Shown here one piece after another: positions 1 to 4,877 of a stretch of DNA of 5,686 nt. Every line of letters starts with the position of its first letter. The stretch's first letter is position 1. This DNA is from CAYHZL01 sp964361075 (GTDB lineage Bacteria; Bacteroidota; Ignavibacteria; UBA10030; UBA8401). Under the pieces are notes generated by a model that worked only from the letters and a program-made list of their open reading frames with translations, ran no database searches and was not told where the DNA came from. The position numbers were made by a program, and so were the translations under genes. The stretch covers positions 1 to 5,686 of the forward strand of contig CAYHZL010000215.1 of the NCBI GenBank assembly GCA_964361075.1, written 5' to 3'.

Positions 1-25
1 CTTGAAAAGGGGGTTAGGCTGTAAG

Positions 26-55
26 TCCGCCGGCTTTTTGGCGGAGGGATTTTTT
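26..55 (+). terminator. Possible rho-independent terminator near the left edge
   Basis: A 6-bp stem, TCCGCC (26-31) with GGCGGA (40-45), encloses an 8-base loop and is followed by GGGA and a run of six T (50-55). It sits two bases after an in-frame TAA at 22-24. The frame ending there is open from base 1 and could be the last residues of an upstream rightward gene (reads LEKGVRL then stop). The stem is short and the T-run begins four bases after it, so this is a candidate only. The seven codons are too few to name a gene. Confidence 0.4.
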
Positions 56-74
56 AAATCAACAATAACGCTGA

Positions 75-191
75 ACAATTACTTCTTTTCTTACTAATTC
101 AGCACTTACAGAAAAAGTTATTTCGAAGAGATATGCTGAGAATGTGCGGACGAGTTCTTCAGAGTTGAATGAGATGCTACGAAAGGAATAA
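75..191 (+). pseudogene. Doubtful rightward reading-frame tail, possible gene remnant
   Basis: Between a TGA at 72-74 and a TAA at 189-191 this frame is open for 38 codons. The later part has a protein-like, helix-prone composition (TEKVISKRYAENVRTSSEEL, then NEMLRKE). There is no ATG before position 174 and no Shine-Dalgarno sequence, so it cannot be a complete gene as written. What makes it worth recording is position: its stop codon is directly followed by a strong hairpin with a T-rich tail (192-241), as expected for the 3' end of a rightward gene. It could be the tail of a gene broken by a frameshift or decay, or plain chance in non-coding DNA. I recognise no family. Confidence 0.2.
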
Positions 192-241
192 GTGAAGGCT
201 CGTGGCAAAAATTTTTGTCACGAGCTTTCACATTATTTTTT
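192..241 (+). terminator. Strong hairpin terminator, rightward, possibly bidirectional
   Basis: Arms 192-211 and 212-231 form a continuous 20-bp inverted repeat with a GC-rich core (GCTCGTG/CACGAGC) and an A5/T5 tip, followed by ATTATTTTTT (232-241). The only two departures from perfect complementarity (197/226 and 205/218) are G opposite T on the plus strand, so both pair as G-U in a rightward RNA. In a leftward RNA they become A-C mismatches and the following bases are not T-rich. The structure therefore suits rightward transcription better. It also lies 26 bases beyond the citrate synthase stop codon on the other strand and may act weakly as its terminator. Confidence 0.7.
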
Positions 242-266
242 GAGACGCAAAACTATTCTTCCCATG

Positions 267-1619
267 TTAACGTTTTTCTATCGACTTGAAATCGCGCTTG
301 TCGGAGCCAATGTAGACTTGCCGCGGTCGCGCAATTTTCTGTTCTGTGTCTAATAACATTTCTTGCCACTGTGCGAGCCAGCCGGAAGTGCGTGCTATTG
401 CAAACAGAACTGTAAACGCATCCGTCGGGAAACCCATCGCTTGATAAATGATGCCCGAATAGAAGTCAACATTCGGATAGAGTTTACGTGTTACAAAATA
501 TTCATCTTGCAGCGCAATCCGTTCTAATTCAAGCGCAATATCGAGCAGTGGATTACGACCCGTTACTTCAAAAACTTTATCGGCTGTCTCTTTAATAATT
601 TTTGCTCGCGGATCATAATTTTTGTAGATGCGGTGACCGAATCCCATGAGTTTGACTTCACCATTTTTTACACGTTTAATAAACTCCGGCACTTTGATGC
701 TCGATCCGATCTCGTTCAACATGCGCAACACTTCTTCGTTTGCTCCTCCATGCAACGGTCCATACAATGCAGCGGCTGCGCCTGCCATTGAAACAAACGG
801 ATCAGCATGAGAACTTCCGATACTGCGCATTACATTGGCACTGCAATTTTGTTCGTGGTCAGCATGCAGAATAAAAAGAATATCGAGTGCACGTTCCAAC
901 ACCGGATCCGGTTTGTATTTTAATTCTGTCATCTTGTACATCATGCTAAGGAAATTTCCAGCGTAACTGAGTTCGTTATCCGGATAGACATACGGAAGTC
1001 CTAAGCGATGACGAAAACAATACGCTGCCATTGTCGGCATCTTTCCGATGAGTCGATATGTTTGAAGTGTACGCGACCCTGCATCAAAAATATCGCGGGA
1101 GTCAGGATATAATGTTGAAAGTGCGCCAATGGTACTTACCATCATGCCCATCGGATGTGCATCATGGTTGAAGCCTTCCATGAATTTTTTTGTGTTCTCG
1201 TGCAGCATGGTGTGATGTGTGATGTTATATTTCCATTCATTCAACTGGGATTTTGTTGGCAACTCGCCGTTGATAACAAGATACGTTACTTCAAGGTAAT
1301 TGCTTTTATCGGCAAGTTGTTCGATTGGATAACCCCGATAGCGGAGTATTCCTTTCTCTCCATCAATAAAAGTAATTTTGCTTTTGCACGAAGCGGTATT
1401 CATAAACGCAGGATCGTACGCCATCAGACCAAAGTCATCACTGGAAGTTTTCAACTGTCGAAGATCCATTGTCTTAAGTGTTCCGTGATCAATGGGAATG
1501 GCATATTCTCTTTCTGTTCTGCTATCAATGATGGTGAGATTGTCCGGCATAACAATCTCTTTGGGAATTTCAAATTGTTTCCCCGTGCGGTTGTCGGTAA
1601 CAACAATGTTCTCTGTCAT
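267..1619 (-). CDS. gltA: Citrate synthase (type II, hexameric-type)
   Basis: Condenses acetyl-CoA with oxaloacetate to citrate in the cytoplasm, the entry step of the TCA cycle. The 450-residue product carries the family landmarks in order: TASCKSKITFIDGEKGILRY (75-94), SHP-like AHPMG (154-158), SYAGNF (218-223), HADHEQN (252-258), GPLHGGANEEVLRML (287-301), MGFGHRIYKNYDPRA (325-339), LYPNVDFYSG (380-389) and IARPRQVY (429-436). The expected catalytic residues are present: His290, His329 and Asp385, matching His264, His305 and Asp362 of the E. coli enzyme. It is 23 residues longer than the 427-residue E. coli protein, and the excess lies at the N-terminus as a second copy of a beta-strand motif. 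The start is supported by AAAGGAG (1626-1632) six bases upstream. No partner gene is adjacent, so it appears monocistronic, and I could not define a promoter. I am very confident of the family; type II is judged from overall similarity and from the N-terminal beta domain. Confidence 0.97.
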   Translation of the reverse strand: MTENIVVTDNRTGKQFEIPKEIVMPDNLTIIDSRTEREYAIPIDHGTLKTMDLRQLKTSSDDFGLMAYDPAFMNTASCKSKITFIDGEKGILRYRGYPIEQLADKSNYLEVTYLVINGELPTKSQLNEWKYNITHHTMLHENTKKFMEGFNHDAHPMGMMVSTIGALSTLYPDSRDIFDAGSRTLQTYRLIGKMPTMAAYCFRHRLGLPYVYPDNELSYAGNFLSMMYKMTELKYKPDPVLERALDILFILHADHEQNCSANVMRSIGSSHADPFVSMAGAAAALYGPLHGGANEEVLRMLNEIGSSIKVPEFIKRVKNGEVKLMGFGHRIYKNYDPRAKIIKETADKVFEVTGRNPLLDIALELERIALQDEYFVTRKLYPNVDFYSGIIYQAMGFPTDAFTVLFAIARTSGWLAQWQEMLLDTEQKIARPRQVYIGSDKRDFKSIEKR

Positions 1620-2034
1620 ATAGATCTCCTTTCACTAATGTGAAAAATGATGGAACAATATGTAATTGGTAACTTGATACAGTGAGGTAATACCTTCAGG
1701 CAACAATGAATCGTTCACCGAACGAGCGGATAAAATAATACGGGAAATTTGGACAGAGCTTGTGCGGGCTTTGGAGTGTAAGAGCAAATATGTGAACTGT
1801 TTGATTGCTTGGGGAAAGTTCGCAAACAATTCGTGTGCTAAGCACGACATGTGAAGCTCCCGAGAAAGTTTCAGGAACGATTCGTACTATATAACTATAC
1901 AAATGTACGGTGTTATTGCAGTAAATGTCAACAGAAAAAAAATATAAATTTGACAATTACAGTTTAACTTCTTAACATTCCACCTAGAAATTTTGCGTTC
2001 CAGAATAATTACCATTCACTGTTAAGGAGTTGTC
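1620..2034. other. Divergent intergenic region between gltA and the hydrolase gene
   Basis: This 415-bp stretch is AT-rich and separates two divergently transcribed genes, so it must carry both promoters. It holds the gltA Shine-Dalgarno (1626-1632, minus strand), a candidate rightward promoter (1950-1978) and the hydrolase ribosome-binding site (2024-2029). A small imperfect hairpin (TCGTG 1831-1835 with CACGA 1843-1847) is present. Short leftward open frames of 71 and 86 codons cross the region, but they overlap each other in different frames, lack ribosome-binding sites and have compositions unlike real proteins. I see no tRNA, riboswitch or convincing small gene here. Confidence 0.7.
1950..1978 (+). 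promoter_or_regulatory. Candidate sigma70-type promoter of the hydrolase cluster
   Basis: A perfect TTGACA (1950-1955) is followed after 17 bases by TAACAT (1973-1978), which matches TATAAT at four of six positions. Transcription would start near 1985 and give a leader of about 50 bases ending in AAGGAG before the ATG at 2035. The A-rich tract just upstream (1935-1948) could act as an UP-like element. If the organism uses a Bacteroidetes-type primary sigma factor with other consensus boxes, this match could be fortuitous. Confidence 0.4.
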
Positions 2035-2910
2035 ATGTCTCGTACTGTCAGAAGTGGTCTCATTCAATGTTCTATCGCTACATCGAATGACCAGCCAATC
2101 CCAAAAATTAAAAAAGCAATGATCGACAAACACATTCCGCTGATTGAAAAAGCAGGAAGAGATGGTGTGCAGATTTTGTGTTTGCAGGAAGTATTTAGCG
2201 GCCCGTATTTTTGTGCTGAACAAAAAACAAAATGGTACGAAATGACGGAAAGAATTCCCGACGGACCGACAATAAAATTAATGCAGAAGTATGCAAAGAA
2301 ATATAAGATGGTGATGATTGTCCCCATTTATGAAGAAGAGATGGCGGGTGTCTATTATAATACTGCCGCCGTACTTGATGCTGATGGTTCATATCTCGGA
2401 AAATATCGCAAGCACCATATTCCACAAGTTGAGCCGGGGTTCTGGGAAAAATTTTATTTTAAACCGGGCAATGTCGGATTTCCTGTTTTTAAAACTAAGT
2501 ACGCCGATATTGGTGTGTACATTTGCTACGACAGACATTTCCCGGAAGGTGCGCGCATTCTCGGATTGAACGGTGCAGAAATTGTTTTTAATCCTTCTGC
2601 AACAGTTGCCGGACTTTCAGAATATTTATGGGAATTGGAACAACCTGCTCACGCTGTAGCAAACGGATATTTTGTCGGTGCAATCAATCGTGTTGGCGTC
2701 GAAGCGCCGTGGAATATCGGAGAATTTTACGGCAAGAGTTATTTTTGCACTCCTCGCGGAAAAATTATTGCGCAGGCAAGCCGTGACAAAACGGAATTGC
2801 TTGTTGCTGATCTTGATATGAACATAATTCAAGAAGTTCGTTCCGTGTGGCAATTCTACCGCGATCGTCGCCCTGAAGCGTACGGAAAAATTGTTGAATT
2901 GAAAGACTAA
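2035..2910 (+). CDS. Nitrilase-superfamily carbon-nitrogen hydrolase, probable beta-ureidopropionase (N-carbamoyl-beta-alanine amidohydrolase)
   Basis: Predicted to hydrolyse N-carbamoyl-beta-alanine to beta-alanine, CO2 and ammonia, the last step of reductive pyrimidine catabolism, in the cytoplasm. The 291-residue product has the Glu-Lys-Cys triad of the superfamily: Glu52 in LQEVFSGPYF, Lys126 in GKYRKHHIP, and the nucleophile Cys164 in VYICYDRHFPEGAR. Glu133, in the segment after the lysine, is a likely second conserved glutamate. The stretches GAEIVFNPSATVAGLSEYLW (180-199) and VGAINRVG (214-221) closely resemble known beta-ureidopropionases, which favours that activity over N-carbamoylputrescine amidase or omega-amidase. 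Eukaryotic forms are longer through an N-terminal extension absent here. AAGGAG (2024-2029) five bases before the ATG supports the start. The class III aminotransferase two genes downstream fits use of the beta-alanine product. The superfamily is certain; the exact substrate is inferred. Confidence 0.93.
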   Translation: MSRTVRSGLIQCSIATSNDQPIPKIKKAMIDKHIPLIEKAGRDGVQILCLQEVFSGPYFCAEQKTKWYEMTERIPDGPTIKLMQKYAKKYKMVMIVPIYEEEMAGVYYNTAAVLDADGSYLGKYRKHHIPQVEPGFWEKFYFKPGNVGFPVFKTKYADIGVYICYDRHFPEGARILGLNGAEIVFNPSATVAGLSEYLWELEQPAHAVANGYFVGAINRVGVEAPWNIGEFYGKSYFCTPRGKIIAQASRDKTELLVADLDMNIIQEVRSVWQFYRDRRPEAYGKIVELKD

Positions 2911-2921
2911 ATGAGTTTTGA

Positions 2922-2941
2922 GTTTCGCGTTTCGAGTTTTG
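2922..2941 (+). repeat. Left inverted-repeat arm of the IVS-like element
   Basis: The 20-base arm GTTTCGCGTTTCGAGTTTTG pairs with 3403-3422. The one mismatch is C2928 opposite A3416. It lies 12 bases after the TAA of the hydrolase gene and 30 bases before the ATG of the four-helix-bundle gene. It is itself made of short recurring modules (GTTTCG and GAGTTTTG). Confidence 0.8.
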
Positions 2942-2971
2942 ATATTATGATTTTAATAGTGTAGGCGAGAA

Positions 2972-3433
2972 ATGGAGAAAGGACATAAGAAATTAGAGAT
3001 TTATCAAATGTCTCATCGTCTTGCAGTTAGAGTTCACGAAATGTCTTTAAAACTTCCTTCCTTCGAACGATTTGAGGAGGGGAGTCAAATTCGAAGATCA
3101 TCAAAATCAATTTCCGCAAACATCGTTGAAGGATTTGCATTACGCAGATATAAAAATGAATTCCTTCATTATTTGTTTCGTTCATACGGTTCAGCGGAAG
3201 AGACGATAGAACATCTTGAATTATTGTTTGAAACCAAATCATTGACAGACAAAGTATTATTTGAACAGCTCTTTCAAGAGTATAATTTTCTTTGTGGAAA
3301 AATAATGCGTTTTATCCAGTATGTTGACAAAGAATTCGAAACGCCAAATTTTATCAAAGAACCCGAAGTAAAATATGAATCAAAGATAGAATACTCAAAA
3401 CCCAAAACTCGAAACACGAAACAAAAAAAGTAA
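2972..3433 (+). CDS. Four-helix-bundle protein of the 23S rRNA intervening-sequence family
   Basis: A 153-residue protein of the family typified by ORFs in 23S rRNA intervening sequences and related to the Avd accessory protein of diversity-generating retroelements. These form helical bundles that assemble as pentamers in known structures; the cellular role of stand-alone copies is not established. Diagnostic parts are an opening KKLEIYQMSHRLAVRVHEMS (6-25), the conserved QIRRSSKSISANIVEGFALR (39-58), and EFLHYLFRSYGSAEETIEHL (63-82), followed by a last helix to about residue 118. The usual length is about 115-130 residues. Here a lysine-rich, low-complexity tail (about 120-153) is added, and its end is encoded by the right inverted-repeat arm. 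The ATG is preceded only by a weak GGCGAG (2964-2969). The gene lies between two probable beta-alanine pathway genes in the same orientation, yet its family has no known metabolic role, which suggests insertion. Confidence 0.9.
   Translation: MEKGHKKLEIYQMSHRLAVRVHEMSLKLPSFERFEEGSQIRRSSKSISANIVEGFALRRYKNEFLHYLFRSYGSAEETIEHLELLFETKSLTDKVLFEQLFQEYNFLCGKIMRFIQYVDKEFETPNFIKEPEVKYESKIEYSKPKTRNTKQKK
3403..3422 (-). repeat. Right inverted-repeat arm, inside the 3' end of the small ORF
   Basis: Read on the minus strand this is GTTTCGTGTTTCGAGTTTTG, differing at one base from the left arm at 2922-2941. On the plus strand it falls within codons 144-151 of the four-helix-bundle gene, so the repeat is translated as part of the protein's tail. 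It is followed by a run of seven A and the TAA at 3431-3433. Confidence 0.8.
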
Positions 3434-3465
3434 ATCATAAACACAAAAACTAACAACAAAAAATC

Positions 3466-4812
3466 ATGTCTGAAAAACTCTCTTCACAAGAAGTTGTAGA
3501 AATCACCGCCAAGTACACATTTGGCACATGGCGCTTTCAAAAAAACTGGAAACCAATTCACGTTGTTGATGCCGAGGGCGTTCGTTTCACCGATGCTTCG
3601 GGAAAACAGTATCTCGATTTTTCATCGCAGTTAATGTGCGTAACGCTTGGCTACAAAAATCAGGCGGTCATTAAAGCAATTGAAGAACAAGCGCGAACGC
3701 TTCCATACATTGCGCCGGGTTTTGCGACAACGGTGCGTGCAGAGCTAAGTACATTATTGCTCGAGGTGCTTCCGCAAGGATTAGAGAAATTTTTCTTTAC
3801 CACCTCCGGCACTGATGCAAATGAAGCAGCATTTAAAATAGCGCGGATGGTTACAGGAAAAACAAAAATTATTTCACGCTATCATTCGTATCACGGTTCA
3901 ACGATGGGCTCGATTGCTGCAACGGGCGATCCGCGGCGATGGGCGATGGAACCGGCAGGAAAAATTCCCGGAGTAATTTTTGGACCGGAAGTGCATTGCT
4001 ATCAATGTCCAATTCATCATACATATCCTGAATGTAATGTTGCGTGTGCGGATTACATCGAACACATGATTGAAAATGAAGGCGATGTTGCAGCCGTTCT
4101 TGTTGAACCGGTTGTCGGCACAAATGGCGTTCTTGTTCCGCCGAAAGAATATTTGCCGAGACTTCGTGAAATCTGCGATCGTCATGATGTTCTGCTCATT
4201 GCCGATGAGGTGATGACAGGATGGGGACGAACGGGAAAATGGTTTGCGGTTGATCATTGGAATGTGAAGCCCGATATTCTTACCACCGCAAAAGGAATTA
4301 CAACCGCATATATGCCGCTTGGATTATGTGCGACCACGAAAAAAATTGCCGATTTTTTTGACGATCATTATTTCTCACACGGGCACACGTACGAAGCTCA
4401 CCCATTAACGCTCGCGCCTGCAATTGCTTCAATTAAAGAAATGAAACGGCTCGACCTGATGAATCGTGCGACTGAAGTTGGTGCCTATCTCGGAAAAAAA
4501 CTTCACGAATTAAAACCAAAACATAAATCCATTGGCGATGTGCGGGGTATAGGAATGTTTTGGGCAGTCGAGCTTGTAAAAAATCAAAAAACAAAAGAGC
4601 CGTTCAATTCCTATAAAGATAAAATTTCCGGTACGCCGCTGCTTGTTGATAAAGTTACCGCCGAAATGATGAAGAACGGTGTCTTTCTGCAAGCGTGGGT
4701 CAGCCATTTTGTAATTGCGCCTCCGCTTATTATTTCGAAAGAAGATATCGATCTCGGTGTTGCAGCGCTGGATGCTGCGTTGGTGATTGCGGACGCAGAG
4801 GCAGAAGGTTAG
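3466..4812 (+). CDS. Class III PLP-dependent aminotransferase, probable beta-alanine/omega-amino acid:pyruvate transaminase
   Basis: A cytoplasmic fold-type I aminotransferase of 448 residues. Visible landmarks are the phosphate-binding FFTTSGTDANEAAFKIARM (110-128), RYHSYHGSTMGS (138-149) with the cofactor-stacking region, ADEVMTGWGRTGKWFAVDHW (246-265) with Asp247 expected to contact the pyridine nitrogen, and the Schiff-base Lys276 in TTAKGITTAYMPLG. FSHGHTYEAHPLTLAPAIAS (303-322) supplies the phosphate-contacting threonine of the partner subunit. The linker 178-194 contains four cysteines (C-x2-C-x8-C-x3-C). With the beta-ureidopropionase-like gene upstream, the likely reaction is transfer of the beta-alanine amino group to pyruvate or 2-oxoglutarate, giving malonate semialdehyde; taurine, GABA or other omega-amines remain possible donors. 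The leader lacks a Shine-Dalgarno sequence and is almost free of G. The start is chosen because residues 1-30 read well as the family's N-terminus. Confidence 0.93.
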   Translation: MSEKLSSQEVVEITAKYTFGTWRFQKNWKPIHVVDAEGVRFTDASGKQYLDFSSQLMCVTLGYKNQAVIKAIEEQARTLPYIAPGFATTVRAELSTLLLEVLPQGLEKFFFTTSGTDANEAAFKIARMVTGKTKIISRYHSYHGSTMGSIAATGDPRRWAMEPAGKIPGVIFGPEVHCYQCPIHHTYPECNVACADYIEHMIENEGDVAAVLVEPVVGTNGVLVPPKEYLPRLREICDRHDVLLIADEVMTGWGRTGKWFAVDHWNVKPDILTTAKGITTAYMPLGLCATTKKIADFFDDHYFSHGHTYEAHPLTLAPAIASIKEMKRLDLMNRATEVGAYLGKKLHELKPKHKSIGDVRGIGMFWAVELVKNQKTKEPFNSYKDKISGTPLLVDKVTAEMMKNGVFLQAWVSHFVIAPPLIISKEDIDLGVAALDAALVIADAEAEG

Positions 4813-4877
4813 AGATTAGTTGCAATTACCATTCACTATTTCACGAATGCGCCTAAGGCGCACGAAAGGAGAAACAC
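4813..4877. other. Short leader with a 6-bp hairpin before the propeller gene
   Basis: Between the aminotransferase stop and the next ATG lie a copy of AATTACCATTCACT (4823-4836), a compact hairpin TGCGCC-TAA-GGCGCA (4848-4862) and the Shine-Dalgarno AAAGGAG (4865-4871). The hairpin has no T-run after it, so it is not a standard terminator. Its closeness to the ribosome-binding site would allow it to influence initiation or stabilise the mRNA 5' end. The spacing does not tell whether the propeller gene is co-transcribed with the aminotransferase. Confidence 0.5.

Larger units (their letters stand above)
2911..3430. mobile_element. Putative IVS-like element: four-helix-bundle ORF between inverted repeats
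   Basis: Arms GTTTCGCGTTTCGAGTTTTG (2922-2941) and, on the opposite strand, 3403-3422 are complementary at 19 of 20 positions and bracket a single small ORF of the 23S rRNA intervening-sequence protein family. The inverted-repeat unit spans about 500 bp, in the range of rRNA intervening sequences, which also carry such an ORF inside a long terminal stem. Flanking the arms are further variants of the same word, for example GAGTTTTGA at 2913-2921 and again at 2934-2942. The left side starts just after the hydrolase stop codon. No transposase, reverse transcriptase or obvious target-site duplication is visible. That it is or was mobile is inference from architecture. Confidence 0.5.

Noticed and set aside
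1155..1643. A 162-codon rightward open frame opposite citrate synthase
   Set aside because: It lies almost wholly antisense to a certain gene, has no ribosome-binding site and its protein (Cys/Phe/Ile-rich) resembles no family.
1831..1847. Small hairpin TCGTG/CACGA as a regulatory or terminator element
   Set aside because: Only five base pairs with a seven-base loop, no T-run and no gene ending nearby; could be chance.
1926..1931. TTGACA on the minus strand as a -35 box for gltA
   Set aside because: No acceptable -10 box lies 16-18 bases further left (GTACAT at 17), and the TATAGT words are about 26 bases away or more.
1635..1956. Two overlapping leftward open frames of 71 and 86 codons in the divergent intergenic region
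   Set aside because: They overlap in different frames, lack Shine-Dalgarno sequences and have non-protein-like composition; chance frames in AT-rich DNA.
2918..2948. A promoter (TTGAGT, then TATTAT) for the four-helix-bundle gene
   Set aside because: Spacing is 19 bases, the -35 match is only four of six, and it falls within the inverted-repeat modules, so the match is easily explained by the repeat.
3898..4257. A 119-codon leftward open frame opposite the aminotransferase
   Set aside because: Antisense to a well-supported enzyme gene, without ribosome-binding site or recognisable motifs.
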